This document shows, piece by piece, positions 26,073-34,901 of a DNA stretch of 64,000 nucleotides (position 1 is its first letter; each line of letters starts with the position of its first letter). The notes beneath the pieces were generated by a model. The model made no database searches. It was not told the origin of the DNA and worked only from the letters and a program-made list of their open reading frames with translations. The position numbers were made by a program, and so were the translations under genes. Origin of the DNA: Veillonella sp. Lineage in GTDB: Bacteria > Bacillota > Negativicutes > Veillonellales > Veillonellaceae. The stretch lies in contig NZ_JAGZMO010000002.1 of assembly GCF_018364065.1 (NCBI RefSeq), positions 186,001-250,000 on the forward strand. The letters are read 5' to 3'.

Positions 26073-26918
26073 ATGGATACAAAACAATTTATGGGTGGAG
26101 TAATCATGGACGTAACGAATGTGGAACAGGCTAAAATTGCCGAAGCGGCCGGTGCTGTGGCTGTTATGGCATTGGAACGCGTGCCTGCCGATATTCGCGC
26201 TGCCGGTGGTGTTTCTCGCATGAGCGACCCTAAAATGATTCGTGAGATTATGAAGGCTGTTAAGATTCCGGTTATGGCCAAAGTTCGTATCGGTCATTTC
26301 GTAGAAGCGGAAATTCTGGAAGCTATCGGCATAGACTTTATCGACGAATCAGAAGTGCTGTCTCCGGCCGACTCTGTATATCATGTAAATAAAAGAGATT
26401 TTAAAACTCCATTCGTATGTGGCGCTCGCAATTTGGGCGAAGCTCTTCGCCGCATCAACGAAGGTGCTAAGATGATTCGCACCAAGGGTGAAGCCGGCAC
26501 CGGCGACGTTGTACAGGCCGTATCCCATATGCGCCAGATTATTAAAGAAATGAACATTGTAAAAGCATTACGTGATGACGAACTCTACGTAATGGCTAAA
26601 GACTTACAAGTACCATACGATCTTGTAAAATACGTACACGACAATGGTAAATTACCTGTGCCAAACTTCTCCGCCGGCGGTGTGGCAACACCTGCAGACG
26701 CAGCCCTCATGAGACGCTTGGGTGCTGACGGCGTATTCGTAGGCAGTGGTATTTTTAAATCCGGCAACCCTGAAAAACGTGCGAAAGCCGTTGTAGCCGC
26801 CGTTGAAAATTATAAAAACGCCGAAATCATCGCAAAAGTATCTGAAGACTTAGGCGAAGCCATGGTCGGCATCAACGAAGACGAAATCGAAATCATCATG
26901 GCAAACCGTGGCGTATAA
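26073..26918 (+). CDS. pdxS: Pyridoxal 5'-phosphate synthase, PdxS subunit
   Basis: 281 aa. It makes PLP from ribose 5-phosphate, glyceraldehyde 3-phosphate and ammonia. Conserved segments are [46 protein letters not shown], the catalytic Lys in [12 protein letters not shown], and [10 protein letters not shown] with the second Lys. The N-terminus is about ten residues shorter than usual. No pdxT glutaminase gene is next to it; a terminator follows after about 110 bp. Confidence 0.95.
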   Translation: MDTKQFMGGVIMDVTNVEQAKIAEAAGAVAVMALERVPADIRAAGGVSRMSDPKMIREIMKAVKIPVMAKVRIGHFVEAEILEAIGIDFIDESEVLSPADSVYHVNKRDFKTPFVCGARNLGEALRRINEGAKMIRTKGEAGTGDVVQAVSHMRQIIKEMNIVKALRDDELYVMAKDLQVPYDLVKYVHDNGKLPVPNFSAGGVATPADAALMRRLGADGVFVGSGIFKSGNPEKRAKAVVAAVENYKNAEIIAKVSEDLGEAMVGINEDEIEIIMANRGV

Positions 26919-27029
26919 TCGGTTTACTAAACAATCAGTCATTATCTTGTTCCGGAGATGAGCCTATCTGCCCGACCTCAACAGATTGCTTCATTCCTCC
27001 GAAAAACTCCATACACAATGAATCTTATG

Positions 27030-27083
27030 TAAAAAGCCCGCAGCAGATGGACCCTATACACCATCTGATTGCGGGCTTTTTGT
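27030..27083 (+). terminator. Terminator of pdxS
   Basis: A 12-bp stem (27031-27042 / 27070-27081) with a second inner stem (27044-27050 / 27061-27067), ending in T5. Confidence 0.88.
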
Positions 27084-27324
27084 ATATTCCTTTCCTTTTT
27101 ATATCTATATTCTAGCTCTTTTCCATTTAACTAAATTTGTTATTTTTAATTCATTAACAATTTTTTTATTCAAAATAATGTTATTTTTAACCTTTCTTAA
27201 TTTTATTTATTAAATGGCTTTCATTTTTATTGGTCATTCAGAACCTCCCCTTATATATATCTTGTATTTCTATTCTCTTTTTTCAAGATAAATAAAAATT
27301 TATCTAAAAAATAAAATTTTATTA

Positions 27325-27353
27325 TTGATTTTTTATAATCGTAAGTATATTAT
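27325..27353 (+). promoter_or_regulatory. dsdA promoter
   Basis: TTGATT (27325-27330) and TATTAT (27348-27353) with a 17-bp spacer. Confidence 0.55.
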
Positions 27354-27405
27354 TAAGTCATAGTTAAATATATCGTTATTTTTACTTTTATTTTTAAGGA
27401 GGATT

Positions 27406-28758
27406 ATGATGAGTATTCTAGGAAAATCAAAAGAAGCTTGGATTCAAGAATTTCCACTGTTGGAAAAAGTTACAAATCTAAAAGAGGCGGTATATATCAA
27501 TGAAACGATTGACAACACTCCTAACCATACTATTACGAGTGAACTTAGCCTTGCAGATATCGAAGATGCAAGCCAGCGTCTAGAACGTTTTGCCCCATAT
27601 TTAAAAAAGGCTTTTCCGGAAACAGCGCCTTCCAACGGGATTATTGAATCTCCTTTAGTGAAAATAGACCATATGCAGGCCTATTTAAACGATCTGACTC
27701 ATTCTGAATTATTTGGCCAATTATATTTGAAAAAAGATAGCCACTTACCTATATCCGGCTCCGTAAAAGCTCGCGGCGGTATTTATGAAATCTTAAAATT
27801 AGCGGAAGAAATAGCTATTAACGAAGGTCTCTTATCATACACTGACAATTATGAAATTATTGATAGTCCAAAATTTAAGGATCTATTTAAAACTTACTCT
27901 GTAGCTGTTGGTTCCACCGGCAACTTAGGCCTTAGTATCGGTATCATCAGTGCTAAACTAGGATTTAATGTTACAGTTCATATGTCAGCTGATGCTAAAC
28001 AATGGAAGAAAGATATGCTTCGTGAAAAAGGCGCTATCGTAGTTGAGTACAAAGATGACTACAGTAAAGCTGTTGCCGAAGGCCGTAAACAATGTGAAGG
28101 CAATCCAAAAGCTTACTTCGTAGACGATGAAAATTCTAAGACATTATTCTTAGGTTATGCAGTATCCGCTTTACGTTTACGCAAACAACTGGAAGCATTG
28201 AATATTTCTGTAGATGCAGAACATCCTTTATTCCTGTACTTACCATGTGGCGTTGGTGGGGCTCCAGGTGGCATCACATTCGGTATGCGCACTGTATTTG
28301 GACCTAACGCTCATTGCTTCATGGTAGAACCTACACATTCCCCGGCTATGATGCTTGGCCTATTAACCAAATTACATGAAAAAGTAAGTGCCCAGGACTT
28401 CGGCATTGATAATTTAACTGCAGCAGACGGACTCGCTGTTGGCCGACCATCCGGATTCGTAGGTAAAACTTTAGAAAAAGATATTAGTGGCGTAATGACT
28501 GTAGAAGATGATTTCTTATACAAACTACTCTATCATTTAGCAGAAACAGAAAATATTTATCTTGAGCCATCCGCTTTAGCAGGTCTTAAAGGCTATATCG
28601 ATTTATCCACTAGCCATGAAGCTCAAGAATATTTAAAGAACTTTAACTTGTTACCTTATATGAAAAACTCTATTCATATCAGTTGGGCTACCGGTGGCGG
28701 TATGGTTCCTCAACAAATCATGGACGAGTTTGTTGAAATTGGCAAAAAGATGCAGTAA
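27406..28758 (+). CDS. dsdA: D-serine ammonia-lyase
   Basis: 450 aa. A fold-type II PLP enzyme that converts D-serine to pyruvate and ammonia. The PLP Lys lies in the DsdA motif KKDSHLPISGSVKARGGIYE; VGSTGNLGLSIG binds the phosphate. Length fits the family (about 440). The ATG pair at 27406/27409 follows AAGGAGG. It is 12 bp from a GntP-type permease gene, the usual dsdXA arrangement reversed, for D-serine detoxification and use as carbon and nitrogen source. Confidence 0.94.
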   Translation: MMSILGKSKEAWIQEFPLLEKVTNLKEAVYINETIDNTPNHTITSELSLADIEDASQRLERFAPYLKKAFPETAPSNGIIESPLVKIDHMQAYLNDLTHSELFGQLYLKKDSHLPISGSVKARGGIYEILKLAEEIAINEGLLSYTDNYEIIDSPKFKDLFKTYSVAVGSTGNLGLSIGIISAKLGFNVTVHMSADAKQWKKDMLREKGAIVVEYKDDYSKAVAEGRKQCEGNPKAYFVDDENSKTLFLGYAVSALRLRKQLEALNISVDAEHPLFLYLPCGVGGAPGGITFGMRTVFGPNAHCFMVEPTHSPAMMLGLLTKLHEKVSAQDFGIDNLTAADGLAVGRPSGFVGKTLEKDISGVMTVEDDFLYKLLYHLAETENIYLEPSALAGLKGYIDLSTSHEAQEYLKNFNLLPYMKNSIHISWATGGGMVPQQIMDEFVEIGKKMQ

Positions 28759-28770
28759 TGGAGGACTATT

Positions 28771-30138
28771 ATGGATGGAAGTACATTTGCATTAACAGCA
28801 CTGCTATCATCAATCATTCTTTTAATACTATTAATTCTAAAAGCTAAACTACACGCTTTTATTGCTTTACTTACTACTTGTTTTTATTTAGGCTTTATAA
28901 CGGGAATGCCTTTACCTAAAATCGCCGCTTCAATTCAAGCCGGCGTAGCCGATATACTAGGTTTCCTCGCCTGTGTTATCGGTTTAGGTACAATCTTGGG
29001 TAAACTTCTTGAGTATTCCGGCGGTGCTGAAGTTTTAGCCACCACGATGCTGAAAAAGATGGGCGAAAAACGTGCTGCTTTAGTTATGACTATTGTAGGC
29101 GTATTAGCCGGTATCTCAGTTTTCGTTGAAGTTGGCTTTGTACTACTGTTTCCGATCGTTTTCTTCGTAGCAAAAAAAGCTAAATTACCACTTTTTTATC
29201 TTGGCATTCCTCTGGCTGTAGCACTAATGATCGTTCACTGTATGGTACCACCTCATCCTGCAGCTTTTGCAATTACAATCTCTTTGGGTGCTGATGTTGG
29301 TAAAGTTATTTTGTATTCTTTATTAATTAGTACTCCAACCGCAATTTTAGCTGGTCCAGTATGGTCAAAATGGATTACTAAACACTTAAAAGGTGAATCT
29401 GAGTCTAATACTTCTAAAAATTTAGATGATCAAGCAAATCCATTAAAAGATGCTACTACTTTGCCTGAAAATGCACCTGGATTTGGTATCACTCTCTTTA
29501 CGATTATTTTGCCATTGCTTATCATGGTAGCAAGAACCATCTTATTAATGACTTTAGACAAAGGATCATCCCTTGTTCCTGCTGTTGAATTAATCGGTAA
29601 TCCTTTAACTGCCTTATTTATCTCTGTATTATTCGCATACTATGCATTAGGATTATCTAAAGGGAAAACGATGGATAACCTCTTGGCCATTACCGATGAA
29701 TGCTTCAAACCAATTGCAGGTATTCTATTAATTATCGGTGCAGGCGGTGCATTCAACCAAATGTTGATTGACAGCCATTTAGGTGCCAGTCTCAGTCTAT
29801 GGTTAAGTTCATTAAATATGAGCCCTATCCTCTTAGCCTGGTTCGTAGCATTTGTACTCCATGGCGCTATCGGTTCTGCAACAGTTGCCATGATTGGGGC
29901 AGCCGGCATGGTATCTCCACTACTCGCTTATTATCCGGGCCTCCAGCCGGAAATCGTAGTATTAGCTATCGGCTCCGGTGCTATCGGATTAACACATGTT
30001 AACGACTCTCTTTTCTGGCTAGTTAAGGAGTTCTTAGGTGTATCGTTACAAAATATGTTTAAAGGATTTAGCTCGGCTTGTCTATTAGCTTCGTTAATTT
30101 CTTTAACTGGTATTTACCTATTAAGTATGTTTATTTAA
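28771..30138 (+). CDS. GntP-family permease, probable D-serine transporter
   Basis: 455 aa, about 12 membrane segments. GntP family signature regions are clear: GFLACVIGLGTILGKLLEYSGGAEVLA, ISVFVEVGFVLLFPIVF, MVPPHPAAFAITISLGADVGKV and the C-terminal IGSGAIGLTHVNDSLFWLVKE. The family covers gluconate, fructuronate and D-serine (DsdX). The position directly after dsdA favours D-serine. Confidence 0.88.
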   Translation: MDGSTFALTALLSSIILLILLILKAKLHAFIALLTTCFYLGFITGMPLPKIAASIQAGVADILGFLACVIGLGTILGKLLEYSGGAEVLATTMLKKMGEKRAALVMTIVGVLAGISVFVEVGFVLLFPIVFFVAKKAKLPLFYLGIPLAVALMIVHCMVPPHPAAFAITISLGADVGKVILYSLLISTPTAILAGPVWSKWITKHLKGESESNTSKNLDDQANPLKDATTLPENAPGFGITLFTIILPLLIMVARTILLMTLDKGSSLVPAVELIGNPLTALFISVLFAYYALGLSKGKTMDNLLAITDECFKPIAGILLIIGAGGAFNQMLIDSHLGASLSLWLSSLNMSPILLAWFVAFVLHGAIGSATVAMIGAAGMVSPLLAYYPGLQPEIVVLAIGSGAIGLTHVNDSLFWLVKEFLGVSLQNMFKGFSSACLLASLISLTGIYLLSMFI

Positions 30139-30228
30139 GACTATCTCAAGAATAAAATAAACTTCACATACTTGTTTAAATTTTAAACTCTAATATTTCA
30201 ACTCATCACAATGTATTAGAGTCAATTT

Positions 30229-30268
30229 AAGAAGCACCTATTGATAACATTCAATAGGTGCTTTTCTA
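30229..30268 (+). terminator. Terminator after the dsdA operon
   Basis: A 14-bp stem (30231-30244 / 30251-30264) followed by a T-rich run. Confidence 0.8.
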
Positions 30269-30325
30269 TGTTATAATGAATTATTAAGATAATAAAGTCT
30301 AGTTTTTCTTGTGAAAGGTCTTATT

Positions 30326-30883
30326 GTGGATAATTATAATCTCGGTTTACGCATTCAATCAATCCGTCAAAAACAAAATTTAACACTAAAAGAGGTCGCG
30401 GATAAAGCAAATATTACGTCCTCCATGCTCAGCCAACTTGAGCGCGGCAAAGCAAATCCGTCCGTTGAGACATTGAGAAAAGTAGCCAGTGCATTAGAGG
30501 TCCCTTTATTTGCTTTTTTTGCACAAGACAATATAGTGCCTACAAGCCATGTAATTAGAAAAAATGAACATAAAAAAGTAACGTTCCTTCCCGCGAAACA
30601 GGTTGAATATACAATTCTTTCACCTCAAAAGAACACAGAAATAGAGTTAGCACTCATGGAAATCTACCCTATTTCTCAATCTATTGATAAAGCTATGAGT
30701 CATGTAGGCGAAGAAATTGCTTATGTATTAGAAGGAACCGTAGATCTCACATTGGGTTCTGAAACAATCAGTTTAAACACTGGAGACAGCGTACATATCC
30801 CCGCCAGCACTGTACACAAATGGGTTAATAACAGCAATAATATTGTTAAAGTTATTTTTGCTATAACTCCACCTACTTTTTAA
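30326..30883 (+). CDS. XRE-cupin transcriptional regulator
   Basis: 185 aa from the GTG at 30326, preceded by GAAAGG; an upstream GTG overlaps that site. The N-terminal helix-turn-helix (IRQKQNLTLKEVADKANITSSMLSQLERGKANPSVETL) is followed by a C-terminal cupin (GEEIAYVLEGTVDLTLG, LNTGDSVHIPASTVHKWVN). Such regulators commonly control amino-acid catabolism. It is likely to control the adjacent D-serine genes. Confidence 0.88.
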   Translation: MDNYNLGLRIQSIRQKQNLTLKEVADKANITSSMLSQLERGKANPSVETLRKVASALEVPLFAFFAQDNIVPTSHVIRKNEHKKVTFLPAKQVEYTILSPQKNTEIELALMEIYPISQSIDKAMSHVGEEIAYVLEGTVDLTLGSETISLNTGDSVHIPASTVHKWVNNSNNIVKVIFAITPPTF

Positions 30884-30904
30884 AATATTTTTTTACACTC
30901 AATC

Positions 30905-30940
30905 AAAAAGGTACTGCTCTAAAGAGCAGTACCTTTTAAT
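30905..30940 (+). terminator. Terminator of the XRE-cupin gene
   Basis: A perfect 15-bp stem (30906-30920 / 30923-30937) ending in T4. Confidence 0.82.
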
Positions 30941-31017
30941 AGTTCTATTATTTGATTTGCGACTGATTTATAGCTACTTTCTCGCTATATTATTCTATAC
31001 AACTTAACATTACTTAT

Positions 31018-32124
31018 TTACTCCCCCACAGGTTCATCTTTCACATCTTCAAAGCCGGTCACCAATGTGAGTATAAAGCTGATTGTAAAGGCTAAACCCA
31101 AAGCGGTAAGGTACCACACGAAGGACGGCCCTACAAAGACGGGCAAGGTTGTTACGGCCGGGATGGCGAATGCTGCGGCACTAACTTTGAAGAAGCCCGC
31201 TACGGCACCACCGATGCCACCGGCAATACAGGCACAAACCATAGGTCGTTTCAAACGAAGTGTGACCCCGAATACGGCCGGTTCTGTAACGCCCAGCAAT
31301 GCCGTAATGGATGCCGATAAGGCTTCGGAACGGAACAATTTATTTTTACTGCGCACCGCCACGGCTAAACTGGCACCGGCCTGAGCAAACATGGCGCTGC
31401 CGAATAGTGGCATTAATGTATCGAAACCGTACACGGCCACGTTGTTGATGGCAATCGGGAAGAAGCCCCATTGTAAGCCAAGAATACCAATAAATGGCTG
31501 CACAACACCAATAACAATGCCTGCAATTAGAGGACTTACATTATACATTACTTCATAAGCTATACCGAGCCAGTCACCCACCAATTTCCCTAAAGGCCCC
31601 AAAAGCATAAGTGTTACCGGAGCCATGATGGCGATGCACACAGGCGGCGTGAACAAACCTTGTACGGATGCCGGGATAATTCGTTTACACAATATTTCAA
31701 CGAATTTCATGCCATATACAGCCAATAAAATTGGAATCACTGACGCCGGATACATAACAGGCAATACAGGAAGACCGAAGAAATCGGCGTTTTCTCCATT
31801 TTTTAACAGATTCGTTAAGTCCGGATACAGAATAACGCAGGCCAGTAATATGGCCGTGAACGGATCTACACCGAAGCGCTTCGCCGCCGTATACGCCAAG
31901 AAGACAGGTAAAAAGTAGAAGAAGCCATCGCTCATGGCATGCAAAATAGTATATGTACTGGAGTTTGCATCCACCAGCTGATTAACGGTAAGAAGAATAA
32001 ATATACCTTTTAGAATACCAGTAGAAACCAGCAGGGCAATAATTGGCAAAAACAAAGAAGATAAAAGATCCATAGTAGCATTCACGGATCGCTTAAACCA
32101 TCCGAGAGAGGCTGCCTGACTCAT
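31018..32124 (-). CDS. EIIC-only permease of the glucose/beta-glucoside PTS superfamily
   Basis: 368 aa, about 10 membrane segments. The whole protein is an EIIC domain: it contains the substrate-site motif LGVTEPAVFGVTLRL and FAQAGASLAVA, with a short hydrophilic tail. No EIIB domain (Cys) or EIIA domain (His) is attached, and neither is encoded nearby. It is a close paralogue of the protein at 34902. Without phosphorylation partners it may act as a facilitator, or borrow EIIB/EIIA from elsewhere. It lies at the end of the sugar-acid gene cluster. Confidence 0.85.
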   Translation of the reverse strand: MSQAASLGWFKRSVNATMDLLSSLFLPIIALLVSTGILKGIFILLTVNQLVDANSSTYTILHAMSDGFFYFLPVFLAYTAAKRFGVDPFTAILLACVILYPDLTNLLKNGENADFFGLPVLPVMYPASVIPILLAVYGMKFVEILCKRIIPASVQGLFTPPVCIAIMAPVTLMLLGPLGKLVGDWLGIAYEVMYNVSPLIAGIVIGVVQPFIGILGLQWGFFPIAINNVAVYGFDTLMPLFGSAMFAQAGASLAVAVRSKNKLFRSEALSASITALLGVTEPAVFGVTLRLKRPMVCACIAGGIGGAVAGFFKVSAAAFAIPAVTTLPVFVGPSFVWYLTALGLAFTISFILTLVTGFEDVKDEPVGE

Positions 32125-32348
32125 GAGAAGCTCCTTTCAAAATAGCATAACCAACGTATAGTACGATTGTTAATATTATAAATAAAGATAACAAATTATC
32201 AATGTATTTGATGTGTTTTTTCACATTACCTTTATATTATAACCTTGTACGAAGCAGACAACAAGACAGCCCTACCGGTTAACATGCATCTTGAAATTCA
32301 TTAAGATTAAACCGTTTTAAATTAGAATCAGATTACTTTAAACTAAAA

Positions 32349-32498
32349 TTAGATTACTTTAAATTGTCGCCACTTGCCCTGTTTAAATCGCCACCAGAAG
32401 ATAATGCCGCGAACGCCCCATTCAAGGCACATGGCATAAGCGATACCTATAACGCCCATATTCAAATAGATACCGAATAAAAAAGAGCTACTCAACAT
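32349..32498 (-). pseudogene. Remnant of a MATE-family efflux transporter (C-terminus only)
   Basis: A 49-codon frame reads MLSSSFLFGIYLNMGVIG... and ends WWRFKQGKWRQFKVI. This matches the last membrane helix and tail of MATE/DinF-type transporters (aliphatic helix, AMCLEW, then RFKxGKW). The frame has a stop just upstream at a strong inverted repeat (about 32503-32539), where similarity ends. Full-length members have about 450 residues. It appears to be the leftover of a deleted gene. Confidence 0.65.
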
Positions 32499-32502
32499 AA
32501 CA

Positions 32503-32539
32503 AGCCACTAAAAATAGGATACACCTATTTTTAGTGACT
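32503..32539. repeat. Inverted repeat at the MATE remnant breakpoint
   Basis: The arms (each containing CACTAAAAATAGG or its complement, with one mismatch further out) enclose a loop of about 4 nt. It could be an old terminator or a deletion hotspot. Confidence 0.6.
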
Positions 32540-32541
32540 TG

Positions 32542-32672
32542 TATTCATGTCTCTACTGTTATAGAGGTTGTATTCATGCCCCCACTTTTATAGGCACTAT
32601 ATTCATAGTCCTATTTTTATGCTAGCTACATTCATAACCCTACGTTTATGGGAGTTGCACTCATCACGCTGC
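32542..32672. repeat. Degenerate tandem array with exact 29-bp period
   Basis: The heptamer TATTCAT recurs at 32542, 32571 and 32600, then as CATTCAT at 32629 and CACTCAT at 32658, each exactly 29 bp apart. Within units the segments flanking TTTAT tend to be complementary (CTCTA/TAGAG, TGCC/GGCA, CCC/GGG), so several units could fold as small hairpins. The array abuts the stop codon of the aldolase gene. Confidence 0.8.
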
Positions 32673-33569
32673 TTATTTGGTTACACCCATGTCTTTCAAC
32701 ATTTGTTTGATTACAACTTCCTGTTCAGCTGTAACAGGTGTACCAGGAATTCTCGTAAATGTGGAAATATCCAAGCCTTTAGCTTTTACGGCTGTTTTGA
32801 TAGCCACGATGAAGAGGTCAGTTGTATCGTATACAGCCATAAGTTTAGAAATCTTTTCGCCATATGTTTTCACGGCTTCAAAATCGCCGGATTCGTAAGC
32901 ACTGTGAAGGGCTACGAACCATTCAGGAACGATATTGGTCAAACCACACAATACGCCGTCGCCGCCGGAAATACGGTTACCTACATAGTATTCATCATAA
33001 CCGGACAATACGTTAAACGAAGGTACAGCTGGTTTTACCGTGTTGATCATTTTACGTGTATGGCTCAATGTATCTACAGTGTCTTTAATCGCCACAATGT
33101 TGCTGTGTTTTTCAGCCAAGGTTTTTACTAACTCCGGACTTAAGTCACGACCTACACGATCAGGGAAATTATAAAGCATGATTGGTAATTTAGTGCTGTC
33201 TGCCACACGGCCGAAGTACGATTCTGCAGCCACTTCAGTAATGCCGAAGTAGAACGGAGACACGATGTTAAGTGCATCCACCCCTTCATTTTCACAGTAA
33301 GCTGCCAATTCTTTTACTTCTTCAAAATTATTACCACCAATGCCCACAATGACAGTACAACGCTTGTTAACTCTTTTTACAGCAAAACGAATCAGTTCTT
33401 TTCTTTCTTCCAAAGTCAACGCATAGAATTCGCCAATGCTTCCTAAGAATAATAAACCATTCAAACCTGAATCAGCTAAATAATCAATGTGTTTTCCAAA
33501 GTTCGGGTAATCGATAGCTCCGCTTTCTGTCATAATTGTAATGACCGGTGAATATACGCCTTTAAACAT
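32673..33569 (-). CDS. DHDPS/NAL-family aldolase, 2-keto-3-deoxygluconate type
   Basis: 298 aa from the ATG at 33569, which has a GAGG site; the longer frame adds 39 residues with none. A class I aldolase TIM barrel with GSIGEFYALTLEER, the catalytic Tyr in MLYNFPDRVGRDLSPELV and the Schiff-base Lys in NIVAIKDTVDT. The family includes dihydrodipicolinate synthase; the YNFP context and neighbours resemble YagE/YjhH-type 2-keto-3-deoxy sugar-acid aldolases. Together with the UxaA-like dehydratase it would give pyruvate plus an aldehyde. 5-keto-4-deoxyglucarate dehydratase is the alternative. Confidence 0.85.
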   Translation of the reverse strand: MFKGVYSPVITIMTESGAIDYPNFGKHIDYLADSGLNGLLFLGSIGEFYALTLEERKELIRFAVKRVNKRCTVIVGIGGNNFEEVKELAAYCENEGVDALNIVSPFYFGITEVAAESYFGRVADSTKLPIMLYNFPDRVGRDLSPELVKTLAEKHSNIVAIKDTVDTLSHTRKMINTVKPAVPSFNVLSGYDEYYVGNRISGGDGVLCGLTNIVPEWFVALHSAYESGDFEAVKTYGEKISKLMAVYDTTDLFIVAIKTAVKAKGLDISTFTRIPGTPVTAEQEVVIKQMLKDMGVTK

Positions 33570-33769
33570 AGTTGTGTCCTCGTTTTCTACTTTTACTACA
33601 TAGTCTGTCTCTTCTTTTACTGCACAGTCCTGTGCATCTGTTCTCGTGAAAATATCACATGAAAGACAATGCCCAATGATTCTCAACTGAAGTAAATGTG
33701 ATTCTTACATCGTTCATCATTGGGCATCATAGTCTTACATTATTTTGTTTTTAAAACTCTATTCAAGTC

Positions 33770-34684
33770 TTATTTTAAATAGTATGCTTTGCAAGCATTG
33801 TTATAGAATACATCTTCTAATTCTTTTTCGTCGAAGATACCTGATTCAATAATGAAGTTATATAAATCAGGGAATTTGAACTTGGTAAGTACTGCAGGTG
33901 CGTCAGTACCCCACAAGTTTTTGTCAGTACCCAAGATTTCCTTAGCCATAGCAATATATTCTAAGGCAGTTGGGTAAGGATATTCTTCAGGAGCCACGTT
34001 CCAAGGTAAGGCAGATAAGTCTACCCATACATTGTCATGTGCCAAGTAAGGCAATGCACAACGTAATGCTTCGCCATCTTTAGTGGATGGAGCCAACAAG
34101 TGGCAAATAACGATGTTAAGATTTGGATATTTTTTAGCAATGCGATATACAGCTTCAGGTTGGCAGCTGGCCATATGAGGGCTGCCGATATCAAGAACTA
34201 AAGTAACGTTTTCTTCTTGGGAGATGCGGTCGTAAATCTTAGTCAACATTGGGCTGTCAACGAAGAAATCATTGTGGTAACCCATCATACCGCCGCCGAT
34301 ACTGATTTCAAATTTGAAAATTTTAGCTTTGAATTCATTGATAAAACGATCTAAAATGCTGTCTACTTCTTTACAATGTGGATCTAATGTAACAGCCGCT
34401 TTGAATTTGTCAGGATATTTTGCAGCCACTTCAGTAGCATATTCGTTTTGGAAGCCGTACAAGCTGCCTTGTAACAAGATTGCTTTTTCAATATCATTTT
34501 CTTCCATAAGTTTCAACAAAGTTTCAGCCATGAATTCTTTGTCGCCATAACCTTCAGGGATGATAGCCATTTCATCACCATTGGCCCAACGGCATACGCC
34601 ATTACCGATAGGACGGAATTCGCCAGCTTTACCAAAACTTGCAATTCTTTCAAAAATGTGTGCATGTGAATCGATCTTTTTCAT
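33770..34684 (-). CDS. Amidohydrolase-2 family protein, probable sugar lactonase
   Basis: 304 aa. It has the COG2159 metal motifs: HAHIF at the N-terminus, LDPH, VICHLLAPS and the final Asp in LWGTDAP. The family includes lactonases of sugar acids and dicarboxylate hydrolases. Given a dehydratase and aldolase beside it, hydrolysis of an aldonolactone is the best guess. Decarboxylases of this superfamily are an alternative. Confidence 0.75.
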   Translation of the reverse strand: MKKIDSHAHIFERIASFGKAGEFRPIGNGVCRWANGDEMAIIPEGYGDKEFMAETLLKLMEENDIEKAILLQGSLYGFQNEYATEVAAKYPDKFKAAVTLDPHCKEVDSILDRFINEFKAKIFKFEISIGGGMMGYHNDFFVDSPMLTKIYDRISQEENVTLVLDIGSPHMASCQPEAVYRIAKKYPNLNIVICHLLAPSTKDGEALRCALPYLAHDNVWVDLSALPWNVAPEEYPYPTALEYIAMAKEILGTDKNLWGTDAPAVLTKFKFPDLYNFIIESGIFDEKELEDVFYNNACKAYYLK

Positions 34685-34901
34685 AACAATTCCTCGCTTC
34701 CAACAGTTCCCTGTTAAAACAATAAATACCTAATACCTTGAAAAAATACCTAAAAAACAAACACGAACAACTAAAAATATATGTTAAAAAATTGAAGCCC
34801 ATTGAAGCTTTCTAGAAGCTTTTATAAATAAAACCCTTACATGGTTTTGACAGCACCGCCCCCTGCGGCACAGCTATGTGAAACAGCTATAAGTCTGTCA
34901 A

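Larger units (their letters stand above)
26919..27405. other. 487-bp intergenic region pdxS / dsdA
   Basis: Contains the pdxS terminator, then some 250 bp of very AT-rich DNA with the dsdA promoter. No gene seen. Confidence 0.55.

Noticed and set aside
31018..32124. Complete PTS glucoside transporter
   Set aside because: Only the EIIC domain is present; no EIIB Cys or EIIA His region in this or the next genes.
32542..32672. 29-bp period as a CRISPR array
   Set aside because: Units diverge along their whole length, there are no spacers and no cas genes.
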